Shown here: one piece after another, positions 50,700-62,148 of the stretch
How the letters are laid out: the number at the start of each line of letters is the position of its first letter
Numbering within the stretch: position 1 is the first letter of the stretch
From: Emydura subglobosa
Lineage: Eukaryota; Chordata; Testudines; Chelidae
Reading direction: 5' to 3'
NCBI GenBank assembly: GCA_007922225.1
Contig: ML679960.1
Location: 6,364,844-6,428,843, forward strand
Length of the DNA: 64,000 bases
The notes under the pieces: model-generated
Told to the model about the DNA's origin: nothing
Seen by the model: only the letters and a program-made list of their open reading frames with translations
Databases searched by the model: none
Position numbers and translations under genes: made by a program

Positions 50700-51484
50700 T
50701 AAAGCCTTGCATCCTGACAACCACATCGAACATATATACATATAGATATTGAATAAAATACAGGAGGGTGAAGACACTCTGCAGTTGGGGTGGGGGGAAG
50801 GAATCATAAGTCTAAAAGAAACAGGATTCATTTTTCATAAAATGTTTACAGACACCATTTCTAAATCATCATAAGTAATGTAAAAGCTCTTTTACAAATG
50901 ATGTTTGCCATCCCACAATACCTTGCATTTTTTAATGTTAATATTGGTTTCTAAAGATCTCCATTTGACTCTGACAAGGATTTTTCCCCAAATAATCAGA
51001 TGCATACAGAATTATAAACACTTTATTTCCCCTAAATGATTTTCAACATTTATTATCTTTATATAAGTTTTTTTAATTTTCTTATCTGTTTAAACAAGCT
51101 CACCCAAATGTCAAAGTTACTATATAATTTTTATCTGTTTCTCTTTTGTAGCAGTTGCTATTAATTGAGATTTCTTAATATTTGTCTCTTCAAAAGTAAT
51201 AATTTAGTTCTCTGTGTAATATAATGAGACTGATATTTCTATCTGAAAATCATTCTATACTTTTAAAGTTGATGCTGGGGGAACCTCTCTTATTGACTAG
51301 ATGTTCCTGATATACTCATTTTAAATGTAATATTGTTAGGTATTTCTCTAAAAATCCACCCTTTCTACCAAAATATTAGAGGCTAAATTTTGAAAAATAA
51401 GAGCTTGATACATACACGCAAATTGGGCAATTGAGCACCTAATTCTGAAAGCGAGTCCACATGCTTACATTATTTAAGTTTAAT
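50700..51484. other. Intronic sequence, nothing recognised
   Basis: A+T-rich, with no motif or repeat identified. Confidence 0.4.
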
Positions 51485-51600
51485 GTTGTTATTGCATAAT
51501 GCAGTAAAGTCCAGAGGCCCCAGTTAGGATTAGGGTCTCCTAGTGATACAAACAAACTAAAAGATAATTTCTCCCCCCAAAGAGATTGCAGATGGTACAC
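51485..51600 (-). mobile_element. L2-type LINE 3' end, reverse orientation
   Basis: CCAGAGGCCCCAGTTAGGAT and CAAAGAGATTGCAGATGG fit the reversed L2 terminus. Purine-rich sequence up to about 51960 may be more of the same element, but this is weak. Confidence 0.5.
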
Positions 51601-51984
51601 TTTAAAGAAAGATACAAAAAGGTCAGTTAGGATAGTGGCTTGGATGGATGAAAGGAGAGAATTAAACTAGAAGGAAATAAGAAGTGAGATGGAATCAGGA
51701 CTTGAGTTGTACAGATATTTGAGAATGAAAATTTGGTGTGGAAAAGGGAAAGTCACAGAGGGGATTTGATAAGGGAACAAAAAGTTATTTGTAGTGGGAG
51801 AAGATGATAATTTTAGTAGTAATGTCTTAATAAGCTGGGGAAGAGCAAGCTGAGAAGCAGGGAGGAGATGGAGATCACCAAAGAATCAATGAATTATAGG
51901 GATGGGGAAAAGAAGAAAGTCATATTTCCAGTAATAATTATGCAGGATTTGGGAATAGCCGTGATATTGGGAGAGAAGAGAGAT

Positions 51985-52044
51985 GAGTTTAAAGTTTAAA
52001 GAGCCAGAGTTTAAAGTTTAAAGAGTTTAAAGTTTAAAGAGCCA
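51985..52044. repeat. Short tandem repeat of GAGTTTAAAGTTTAAA(GAGCCA)
   Basis: Units at 51985-52006, 52007-52022 and 52023-52044. The middle unit lacks the GAGCCA part. The outer units are identical, indicating recent duplication. Confidence 0.95.
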
Positions 52045-52644
52045 GATGCCCATAGTCAGGGACCCAAGAAAAAGAACTCTTTCAAGAATTTCTATCTGAT
52101 ACCAGTTTTCTTTTACTGTTAATTACTTTACTATTGAGAAAGATCATATTTTCTTAAGGGAATCAATGGAATAAATTAGAGATTCTCCTGCAAATTATTT
52201 CAAGGTCTTGCTAGTATATGAGGATTTTAATATACTTTTGTAGCACAGGCTTTACCTCCTTTGCATTCATTGTCACATTTCTTCTTTGCTCCCATAATTA
52301 AAAAATTCATTTCCTACTGACATGGCAGTAGTTATTCTGTACAGTTGCCTAATATGGTCTGTTTGTGATGGATGATCTTGTAGATCTGAAATCTAAGGAA
52401 AATTTTGCATGCTCTGTAAGTTACAGTAACTGATGTATTATAACTACTTATTATAGGGAAAGAAGTATCTGACCATTTCAGACCCAACTGTTAGGGTTGG
52501 TCAGGAAACTATAATTCTGTTTAATTAAAAATTATTACTGCTCCAGAATTAGTTTTTGTTTCAACACAGAATGAAAATGAGACTGTTCAGGATTTTTCAC
52601 TTAAAACATTAGAGATAGACAGACTCCTTCCCTCCTTCCGATAA

Positions 52645-52708
52645 CCAGTAGCCCTGTGTTTAGGGAAGTCACCTGGGGGTTGGGGAAATGCAGGTTCAAA
52701 TCCATGTA
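52645..52708 (+). mobile_element. tRNA-like SINE head fragment
   Basis: AGTAGCCCTGTGTTTAGGG followed by AAATGCAGGTTCAAATCC resembles a tRNA-derived SINE head including a B-box-like GGTTCAAATCC. Truncated by the adjacent MITE. Confidence 0.4.
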
Positions 52709-52790
52709 AGGTGACCAGATGTCCTAATATTAGGGGCCCTATTATTCCCCATCCCCATCCCAATTTTTCACACTTGCTATCTGGTCATTC
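52709..52790. mobile_element. 82-bp MITE with GTGACCAGAT ends
   Basis: GTGACCAGAT at 52711-52720 and ATCTGGTCAT at 52779-52788 are inverted ends. The terminal motif is related to that of the element at 5430-5776. Confidence 0.75.
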
Positions 52791-53689
52791 TAAGACTATG
52801 CTCTCTCTCATTTTGACCAAAAATTCTTCCCTGGACCTGAGAAACCTTCCTGATGTTTTCATCTAAGCCAGTATGTATCCGCAAACATTTTGTTTTTGAC
52901 AAAATGGCACATTTTGATTTTAAAAAACACATTTAATTGAAAGATTTTCAACGAGCTCCATCTATTATAAGCTGACTGAAGTCAATCCATCTAGGGAGAA
53001 GGGATCACATGTTACTTAAAATAATGGAAAACAAAGATGTCCTATCATCTGTCCCCACGTCAGATGGAAAACAAAATTAATTAAGCTAAATCCAGATGCT
53101 TAGGACTGATGTCTTTAATAAACTTTTTTAAAATAAGGGCAGCGAGGGTGGCTCTTCAATGATCAGTCTGAGGCCTACATTTTAAACAGAAACCTTCAAA
53201 GCATGTAGGCTCGAATTCAGTTGGCGGATAAACACTTTGTGCAAGAATTGATATGAGGCTGACCCAGTGAACGTTAGTCAAGAGGTTTCAAATATGCTGC
53301 TTGCATATTACAAAGCAGATAAGAACATAACAATGTGACTGTAGTAGCAAACTATATACGTTTGTACATTTAAAATTCAAGTTGACACTTTTCCTGCAGT
53401 TTGTCATTTTTAATCAAAAAATAAATTTAGCAGCATAAGGTAATAATTCACCTTTACATTTTATTTTCTGTAACTTTATGTAGGCAAAGATTTTTAAAGG
53501 CTATTACATGCATGTATATGTATTCCTAAAATGCTTATTATTAAAACAGTAAACTATATTAACTGTTTTGGCAAATAATATATTTTCAATTTTGTAAACT
53601 GGACAATATCTGGAACAATATCATGCTTGCTCTTTTCCATTTCTAAATCCACTTTTATGATGATTTTTAAAATTTTCCTCTGCCTAAAA
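52791..53689. other. Intronic sequence, nothing recognised
   Basis: A+T-rich, relatively repeat-free. Conservation cannot be judged from one sequence. Confidence 0.4.
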
Positions 53690-53905
53690 ACTGGATTGGG
53701 CACTGGACTGGGATTTAAGATACTTGGGTTCAATTCCCACTGGCCTGCTGAGTCACCTTGGGCAAGTCACTTCCCTCCCTGTGCCTCAGTTCCCCCATCT
53801 ATAGAATGGGGATAATGGTACTGATCTCCTTTGTAAAAGGGCTCAGAGCTACAGATCACAGGTGCTATATAAGAGCCAAGTACTATTAATGATTATTATT
53901 AGAAT
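53690..53905 (+). mobile_element. MIR-type SINE, nearly full length
   Basis: The order is a tRNA-like head with GGGTTCAATTCCCACTGG, the core CTTGGGCAAGTCACTTCCCT, TGCCTCAGTTCCCCCATCTA and the tail GTGCTATATAAGAGCCAAGT followed by TTATTATT. This is the best-preserved SINE in the window. Confidence 0.9.
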
Positions 53906-55001
53906 AAATAAAACCCGGGAATTGAACATAAAGTGAGATTAGGAAATATTGAATAGTTATGATAAGACAAGCAAATGCTTGCAAGTTACCTGTCAGGATA
54001 TTTGCATTGTGGAAGGATAAATGTCATTTGCCCATTTGGAAGACAATGCAATGAAAATTAGCAATTATGACAAGTTTTTGAGTGCTACTAGAAAGCAAGA
54101 GAGAGAGAAAGGGAAAAAGAAACAAGTAAAATGATTATCACATGTTTTAAACAATTTGATTTTACCTTACTTTCAGAGCTAATTTTACTTTTGTCCTCCA
54201 TTCTCTTCCAAATTGTTTATGGTCACTTTTTACAGCTTGTTTCCCATTAGACCTTGATCCTGAAAACACTTACTTCACTTTACACACATGAGCAGACCAG
54301 TTGATTGTGTTTAAAGTTAAGCACATACACTAAGCACACCTCCAGGCTTTCAAACCTGCCAATATGTGGCACAAGTCATCAAATTGTGTGCCACTCAACC
54401 AAAATGTGGTGTGTCTGCGTTTTGTTGTAGGTTGTGTCATAATTAACAGATTATATTTTAATGATAAAATATGTTTGAAAAGTTATTTCATAGTTAAACA
54501 GTGTGAACTGATAAACTCAGTTTTATAATCTATATTCTTGCCAACCCCAAGTGTTCAAAGATAAGTCAGATCCCCCCCAAATTCATGAGATTTGCTTAAT
54601 TTTATATATATTTTTTAAAATAATACATTTTGGCTTCCTTTTTATTTACCTTATGCTTTTTAGTCTTTAAGGTTGACATTTTCAAGGATTCTTCACAAAC
54701 ATGAGGGTTAGAAATGTCCTTTTTTAAAAAATAAGAGACAGCTGAAATTCTCATGCATTATCTGACTCCAGGAAATAGAGCTTTGAGAAAAACACCAAAT
54801 ATGGAGTGACTCACAATGAAATCATGAGAAAGAGCGGCACACTTTAAGAGATGAGATGAAAGTTGGAGAAAAGGTCTCTGCCCAGGTTTACTGGGGGTGT
54901 GGAGTGGGAAAGCTGAAGAGAATGTCCCTGCGTTGGCTTCTATTGAGGCATTAAAGTGAAGAGACCTGGGGAAGAAAGGGGAGGCTTTCTCAAGATTGCC
55001 T
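53906..55001. other. Intronic sequence, nothing firm
   Basis: At about 54255-54340, TTGATCCTGAAAACACTTAC and TTTAAAGTTAAGCACATACA resemble the amniote palindromic family. The remainder is unrecognised. Confidence 0.4.
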
Positions 55002-55194
55002 CCAGGATAATTAATTCAGGTCATCCACTGGTTTCCCCTGCAATTAACTCAGTCCCTGCACACCAAGATAATTCAGGCCTATCCCAGTGTAATTAACTGA
55101 ACCACCCAACCCTACCCCAAGACCATTAATCACCTAACCCTGATACAATTAACTCAGGCTACCCGCATACAATAGCATCAGTATAGGCTAGCCC
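55002..55194. repeat. Degenerate minisatellite with TAATTAA core
   Basis: About seven diverged units of roughly 23-32 bases, each with a core like (C)AGNNTAATTAACTCAGG flanked by C-rich spacers. Clear cores occur at 55007, 55041, 55069, 55092, 55124 and 55146. Units differ by indels, so it is old. Confidence 0.65.
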
Positions 55195-56764
55195 TACCTA
55201 TCTGCAGAACTTAATGCTGCCATAAGAAGAGTCCTTGTGGCTGCTCCAAGCCCTATTTCTCTTTTCCCCTCCTTTTTAAGAACAGAGAGAGAAAGTGCAA
55301 CTGTAGACAATGATTTCCAAAAGAGGAAGTGGGGAAACGAGAGGGAGTAGGCTGGGTCTTCATGTCACTGTTCACAGCACAGGGGAGTTTGGGGAGTGGT
55401 TCTCCCTCAGCTTGTGAAGACCCCAGTAGCTCACAGTACTCCTGCTCCACTTTCTTCCACCTTTGCCCCCAATCTCCTTCTTCCTGCTCTAGCCAAAAAA
55501 GAACTAATGGCTCCTGATCATCTGAGTCTTTGCTACTGAGATAGAACTGAGGGGAACTGTGCCATGAGGGTCTACAGATTTAGGCTTTGTGAGACCAGAC
55601 AGGCAAAGTGAGTTCCAGTGTTAATGATATTCCAGTGTTTAGGATATTAAATGTCAAAGATGGGTTTGGGAAAAAGCAAATGAGAAAATTAAGCACATAT
55701 AAATCAAACGCACAGAGATAATAATTTATGAATAAAGAAAAAGGAAATGCAAAAGAAAAGAAATCAAGAAAAAGAGGTTTAAAGGACATTTGGGCAGAGG
55801 TTAGATGAAATTCTGATAACCAGAAATGATCAAAAAACAAAACCCTGAGAAACTGAAGGTACCAAAAAAAACAAAACAAAAAAACAGTAGCTGAGGAAAT
55901 GAGCCAGATGCTAAGACGGTGAGGAAAAAAATAATGTGAAGTTGAAAACTTCAGTGTTGCCAACTCTGATAATTTTTTTTGTTGAGTCTTGAGATATTGT
56001 GTGTGTTTCTTAAATCCCCAGTTCCTAAAGTCAAATGCCTCTATCGAAAATATATTAGAATCTTAATATTTGTTTTTTAAAATAGAAGAGAATTCTTAGC
56101 CTTAGTGATTGAAGAGAAAGGCTAGAGAATGTAACCTGATTGCATACTAATGCTTAAAGAAAGTGGCAAATAAAAAAGAAGCCTCCCAATTTAATATTTA
56201 ATATTTTTAAAATATCTTGATTTTTGAGGCCTGACATAATTTTTGAATGCTTAGGATGTGCCAAGACTGTTTACCTCACTGATAACTTGCACTGATTAAA
56301 GAACAATACAGTACTCTATCAAAATGAGAGATGCCAACAAAAGGGAAGAATGAATTCATTGGCATATAGAATGTCAGTGTCAGGTAATCAGAATCACCTC
56401 ACTGGAAAGAATATTTTTAATATTTTTTTTCCTTCAGACTTCAAGGCTCCACCTAAAGAATTCTGATTCTATCTAATTCTGACCGTAAATAATGTTCAAG
56501 TGGTTTGTATTGGTGAGGCTTCTAAGTTTCAATTCTTTTCAGTTACAAAAGCTCTTAAAATCAGACATTGCTGATTCCTGTTTTAAGGAAACTATTAGTT
56601 TATTCCAGTTCTTTGGGGTTTCTTCCCATAATCACAGATCAGAAAACATATTGAACTGGAAAAATATTTTTAAAAAACCAGAGTCCTGAATATAGATTGC
56701 CAAGGCAATGTTCTTTACTCTGTTAATGCTACTAAAGTAAAGGCTATGTATGATTGCTCTGGTA
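55195..56764. other. Intronic sequence, nothing recognised
   Basis: A-rich low-complexity sequence at 55727-55887. A 127-codon minus-strand ORF (55580-55963) is phenylalanine-rich and reflects this composition. Confidence 0.4.
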
Positions 56765-56935
56765 ATAATAATAATGATAATGTTTAGCACTTAAATAATA
56801 CGTTTTCATCTTCAAAGTGATTACATTAGACATTGCACCACCCCTATGAGGTAGGCAATTAAAGTGAAGCACAAAAAAGGTTAAATGACTTCCGTATGTC
56901 TCCAGAACAGTCAGTGTCCTACAATCCAGTTGACA
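56765..56935 (-). mobile_element. MIR-like SINE, reverse orientation, diverged
   Basis: TTAGCACTTAAATAATACG, CCCCTATGAGGTAGGCAATT and GGTTAAATGACTTCCGTATG follow the reversed MIR layout. Confidence 0.55.
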
Positions 56936-57011
56936 GACACTACTACATTTAATATACTTGCTGGTGTTATTTGGAGGAGTAATGTATGTTTGATTAAATC
57001 AAAGGTCTTTG

Positions 57012-57105
57012 GTTAATAATAATAACTCACAGTGTACCTGAGCACTTCCAAACACAGAGGAAGATATGATCCTTGACCCAAAGTGCTCACAATTCAGACA
57101 GTGGA
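57012..57105 (-). mobile_element. L2-type 3' end remnant, reverse orientation
   Basis: ATAATAATAACTCACAGTG, then CCTTGACCCAAAGTGCTCAC and AATTCAGACA, fit the reversed terminus. Diverged. Confidence 0.5.
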
Positions 57106-58359
57106 TGGGGGAATGAAAGCAACAGATAAGCAGTTATACAGCTATGTATGTTAATGACTACCTCTTTGTTCTCTATGTATGTATTGGTGAGTGGATGGAA
57201 GGAAGGAAAGAACGTGTAAATTATATCCAAGTTACTCCTGAAACCTGACAACTTCAGTTAGCAAGTTTCTTATACGCATCGTGAGAGAGAGAAACCTTCA
57301 GGAGGACTTGAATGTAGAGAGAGTTAAGGGGCTTGCAGATAAGCCCAGAAAGGGTCTTCCATTTATAAGAGGTAATACAGTTGAAGAAACTGTATTGGTG
57401 TAGTAAGGTGACAAATAGGCAGAAAAGGTAGCATCACTGGCAGAGCAAAAGAGGTGCAGGAGGACTTGGAATTTTGTGAGGAGGGGCAATCATGCAGGAC
57501 TCTGAAGTCAGTAACAGGAAGGTTTAATTCTGATGTGGTTGAAAAACAGCAATAAAATATAACAGCGTCCTCAGTTCATTGATTTAGGGAGATCATTGCT
57601 GACTTTAGCTGCAGCTGGTAGTAGAATAAAAAAAAACCCACTAATAATTCTTTGATGAAAAATGTCAAAATTTGCAATGAACATATTTCACAATGAATTA
57701 TTTGGCCAGCTATAGCTTTAATTGTAAAATGATTAATTTTGAAGCATGACTGTATTGGAATAAATATGCCCAGTCTGGATGATGGTCTGAAATTTGTGAA
57801 TCTAAAGAAATTTTCAGTAATCTCTGCTAATGATTCACAAGATTTGGCAAGTAATATTTCCAAATTCTCTGTGATACACTGAAAATCATAACTGCTCAGC
57901 CATCCCCACTACAGAGAAAGGAAAACCTGCCATTTCCACATTGATGTTTACCCAATACTGCAAGATGATAAATTATAATTATAGTATGGGACAATTTAGT
58001 GCAAAACTGAGATTGGATCTACCCAAGGAGTACTGGGAAATGTACTTAACTCCAAAGTCTAAAGAGAAGGTGACCTTGGGGCAAAGTTGCCTGTACAAAC
58101 TGAAATTTGGCCCACTTGTGTTTATGCATTATCATTCAGTCTTCAAATATGTGATCACTTACTATTTATTCCTCATTCAGTGTACAGGATGGACCATGCT
58201 CTGGGAATGAATCTGGGTTGTATAGTAAAGGAGGCTGTTGTCTGTAGTATCCCCTGCTGCATTTCTTGCAGAAGTTGGAAAGTGTGTACTGAATGAGGTA
58301 GAGGATTGTAGAAAGGGGAAAGGTACAGTCTCATTGTTCAGATAGTTGAATGCTGCCCT
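57106..58359. other. Intronic sequence, nothing firm
   Basis: The purine-rich part at 57290-57520 might be further reversed L2 sequence. The rest is unrecognised. Confidence 0.35.
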
Positions 58360-58530
58360 GGAGAATTGGACTCTATCCCTGTGTCTGCCACAGAGTTCCC
58401 ATATGATGCTGAGCAAGTCACTTACACCAAACTTTTCAAAAGTGGTCACTAATTATGTGTTTCTTATTTTCTGGATACCCAATTTGAAACCTTGAGGTCA
58501 GATATTCAGAAGTTCTTTTAATGTTTTTGG
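58360..58530 (+). mobile_element. MIR/core-SINE-like fragment
   Basis: GCTGAGCAAGTCACTTACAC contains the SINE core. AACTTTTCAAAAGTGGTCAC and GGTCAGATATTCAGAAGTTC are the familiar amniote repeat continuation. Confidence 0.6.
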
Positions 58531-59197
58531 TGTGTAATATTAAAAAATATGAAACTAGGCTAGACAAAGAGTTCTCTCACACAGAAATGAATTCTATATC
58601 ATATTAAGTTTCAAACACAAATAATTTTTTGTCTGACTATTTCCTATTAGTCACACCTTGAGTACTACGAACCAGTTGAGAGGTCTGAGAACAAAATATA
58701 AGGAGACTTTGGGCAAGTGTTTTTGTTTGTTTTCTGTTAAACATGGATTGCATTTGTCTCCGGCAGCCAAAACCCCCAAAGGACTATTTATCCCTTTTGT
58801 TTGGGAGTATGTTATGGAACTGCTGAGACACAAAGAGAGAAGGAGAGAGAGAGAGAGCATGTGTGTGACATTTAAAACAGAAACTTTCTTGTAGTGAATG
58901 TTTTCCTGAGTACTATATTGAGAATGTTTTGGGACATAAACTAAGAAAATCTTATTCTATAACGTTTCTGAGTGCTCCAGTGAATGAAAAGAATAAACAA
59001 ATGAAGACTGTGAAACTTATTTTCTCAAACAACTGCTTCTACCTTTAAAGTATAAGGGAAGTATATTAAAAGATTAAGATACAAAGGTACGGTTCAATTT
59101 AAGATGCACATTCTTCAGAGGTGCAGTAATATAATGTCTTGAGGTTTCATAGGTTAGCTTTATTATTTTAGCTGCACAACGGTTAATTAGCTAACCA
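58531..59197. other. Intronic sequence, nothing recognised
   Basis: No repeat identified beyond a short GA-rich run at about 58836-58857. Confidence 0.4.
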
Positions 59198-59400
59198 AGG
59201 TCTTGTTTTCACTGCAGTGTTAGCTAGAGGTTTACCTCTAATGTTGACTTCAGCCTTGCTTGCCTCTGCACTCAGTCTAGTTTGAGCTAAGTGGTACTTT
59301 GAGCTTGAATGATGCTTGACTGTAGCTGATGTTCATCTTAGTAATTCAGTGGGGACTCAGCTACAGTCCACTTGAATTCTGGGAGTTTCCCAATGTCTTC
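59198..59400. mobile_element. Left end of a hAT-like element, partial
   Basis: AAGGTCTTGTTTTCACTGCA and GTGTTAGCTAGAGG resemble the end of the element at 61097-61391. No matching right end was located. Confidence 0.45.
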
Positions 59401-59639
59401 CCCAATTGCTGCTCATGTATATTTGTTGTGTCTATCCTCCCCATCTCATGTCCAGAAGTTATCTCCATACTATATAAATACCCACTTTGATGTTTGGCCC
59501 CTGCCTTGTATGAAGTTCTCGCTCCTCTATTGCACTTTAGTCCCATCACATGGTGACCAAATAGAAACTTCCTCCCCAGTGTGTGCTAGTTGACCTCAGG
59601 CTGACACTAAACAATTTGTTCCATTGTGATGTGATTCCA

Positions 59640-59911
59640 ATAGGACTTAAGATTTTGGGTCCAAGACCCTAAATCAACAGGGTTATGACGATACATCACC
59701 CAAAACTGTCTGAAAAAGGGATCCACTGGACTGCTATCAGTGTTGGGACAAGATCAAATCTCTAAAGACACTGTACCACTAGGCAAAGGATCACAGCTTT
59801 CAGTCTGGTAAAAGATTGAGGAGCAGCTACTACGAGCAGTTTGTGCAGGTGCTCTCCAATACTCCAAGAATGGAGCCTGTCTATACCTTGGAGAAGTTTG
59901 TGGATGACTGA
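59640..59911 (+). pseudogene. Decayed Myb/SANT-like DNA-binding domain relic
   Basis: In the frame ending at the TGA at 59909-59911, the translation after 59735 reads YQCWDKIKSLKTLYH, stop, AKDHSFQSGKR, then YYEQFVQVL. This matches the QC..K.K.L...Y...K pattern of Myb/SANT-like trihelix domains found in MSANTD-type host genes and in Harbinger transposon Myb-like proteins. One internal stop (59774-59776), and a better match upstream (GIHWTAI) in another frame, indicate frameshift and decay. Downstream (59912-60530) may be further remnant of the same gene, but shows no domain. Host retrocopy versus transposon gene is undecided. Confidence 0.5.
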
Positions 59912-61096
59912 CCACAGAGAACCTGAAGGCAACAAGATGCAGGGCCATTGCTGGGCACAGCATTTTTTAATGTAGAGGAGCCAAAGCTCTCTACTGGTAA
60001 TGACAGCCATTATCTCTTACTGAAGACGCTGAGAAGGAGATGGAGGAACAAACCGTGAAGGAATGGGACAGGGAGGAAGCTGAAAAAGGATCTCCTCAGC
60101 CAAGCAAGGACTTGATTTGTCATTGTTATGTTTGGGAAGATATGACATAAAGGGCCCATTGTTTATGTAAAACCAATCTGTTGCCTGGTGGAGGATGGCT
60201 TTAAGAAATGCCACCTGTAACTTCCTTTCACGATATGGGTACTGTCACCTCCAACTTCATTAATGTTGCTTGTATGTTCCTTTCAGGGCATGATAACAAC
60301 TTCTCCCCTTTTCTTTTCCCCTCCTACATTCTGAGGGTGAGCTTCAGCTATTGTCACACCAACCACTCTCTTCTGTGTATGCAAAATCACCATCTTTCCC
60401 ATCCAACATCCAGTAATGGTGTCTGTACGTTCCCTGCTGGCCAGAAAACTACTATTCCCTTCCCCGCAACCTCAGTCTCTGTGCCTCGCACACCTCTTCT
60501 GGCATCAGCATGGGATCCAAGATAGATTCCAAATGGGGAAAAAACATTTTAACAGAGATTTATTGTAAAACACACTGCTGCATGTGTGCAAGACAGGCGT
60601 TATTAACACAAGCTTACAAAAGCCTGACAACACAGGATTGGGGGTATGTCCAAGCAGTCGTGCGTTACATTTATAGTAGTATGCTTTTTCGCACATGTGC
60701 ACTACAAATTAAGCATTTAAAAAGGTAGCGCAAACTTACAAAGATAACGTGTCCCAGGAAGTAAGTCCACTGTAAGGCCTTTTTGGTGGAAAGTCAAGAA
60801 AATTTCAATAGTCTTTTGGGAATACAGGACCAGGCTCTGACTGCTGTGGATGGAAGATGATGGAAAGGCATTGGATGGATATTCTTGCATCTAATTCAGC
60901 AGACTGCTTATGGTGGCCCAAATTTTACTCCAGTCTTGTGGAATAATGTAGCAGAACTTCTCATAAAGCCAAATTTCCAGTCTTTCACATTTCTAGGCAG
61001 ACTCAACTTCCCTCACCCTCCACGATAACTAACTGTGATGGTGATGCTACCATAAAATGAAGTGTCCCTCCCTCTCTTGTGCAGACAAAGCACTCA
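59912..61096. other. Intronic sequence, possibly continuation of the SANT-like relic
   Basis: A 105-codon Pro/Ser/Phe-rich frame at 60208-60525 lies in the same orientation as the relic, but no motif links them. The remainder is unrecognised. Confidence 0.35.
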
Positions 61097-61391
61097 CAGG
61101 GCTTGTCTTCACTGTTGAGTTAACTTGAGTTATAACTTGAGTATTTCCCCTAAATCAAGTCCCATTCCCACACATCTTGAGTATAGTGTTGTTTTTAACT
61201 CAAGTGGGCAGTCCCATTATGGGATATAGGCTACAGCTTCAGTTAACACAACTCCTCAGATGCTAACACAGTCACCCTGTGTAGGTTGAGGATTATTTCA
61301 CAGAGGTGTTCTCACTTGAGCTGAACTAAATTGAGAGTAGTTAACATGAGTATAGATAACTTGTGTTAACTCTGCAGTGAAGACATAACAT
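61097..61391. mobile_element. About 295-bp hAT-like MITE
   Basis: The left end CAGGGCTTGTCTTCACTGTT with GAGTTAAC and the right end GTTAACTCTGCAGTGAAGAC are inverted repeats. The interior is rich in AACTTGAG-type motifs in both orientations. No transposase. Confidence 0.75.
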
Positions 61392-61720
61392 TAATCTCTT
61401 TGTTTATATATATGGTGAACCACTTTGGCTCAAACTTTAAAAAAGAAAAATCTTCAGAAAGAGACCAAGCCTGAAATATTTCAGTTTGAAAGGTGAGCAT
61501 TTGTGAAGCTCTCAGATTCTACTATAAGAAAAACATACAAAAGCCCATGAGGAAACCAAAAAATTTGTATTCAGTGCAGGATGTGGATAGTGTGTAGTAA
61601 CTAAGGCCCAGGGCCACACACTGAATGTTAAAGATAAAAGAAAAGATTCAAAAGCTACCCATTCAATGAGCACTGAATGAGGCAGGGATCCTGGGGGTGA
61701 TCACGTAATTAAAGACTCTC

Positions 61721-61744
61721 ATAATTAGGTTTGGCAGAATGTGA

Positions 61745-61775
<31 letters not shown>

Positions 61776-62148
61776 CAACTGATAGCAATGTTTATTATTA
61801 TGTTATTTTTTTTCCATTTTTATCAATTTAGATTTTCAGTTGTGGGAAATTATAAGGGGGTCATTCCAAAGAAGGGTCAGACAATAATAATTTAATGACA
61901 GTACAGTCTGAGATTCAAAACGCTAAAGCTTTATAACTGTTAAAACATAAATTGTCAACATGTCAAAAATATACAAAATAAATATCCTTGAATTAAACTC
62001 TAATAAATTCTCAATCAGTATTTTTCTTACTTTGTCTTTCTGTAAATTTCAGTTATTATATGGAAGTATTTTTTGTCATTTTGTGTGTACATGGTGAAAT
62101 TGATTAAATTTACTGGGAAAAATCTAAATTTCCAAGCCTAATCATAAT
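61721..62148. mobile_element. A/T-rich element with ATNATTAGGYTTGG ends
   Basis: The left ATAATTAGGTTTGG (61721-61734) pairs with CCAAGCCTAATCAT at the right (62132-62145), 12 of 14 positions. The interior is A+T-rich, contains a T24 run at 61745-61768 and a GTTGTGGGAAATTATAAGGG block. No coding. Class uncertain. Confidence 0.6.
61745..61768. repeat. T24 homopolymer
   Basis: Twenty-four thymines within the A/T-rich element at 61721-62148. Confidence 0.9.

Noticed and set aside
55580..55963. 127-codon minus-strand ORF
   Set aside because: Phenylalanine-rich translation of an A-rich low-complexity tract.
60208..60525. 105-codon Pro/Ser-rich ORF as a separate gene
   Set aside because: No motif. 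It may be a continuation of the SANT-like relic or chance, and the sequence gives no independent support.
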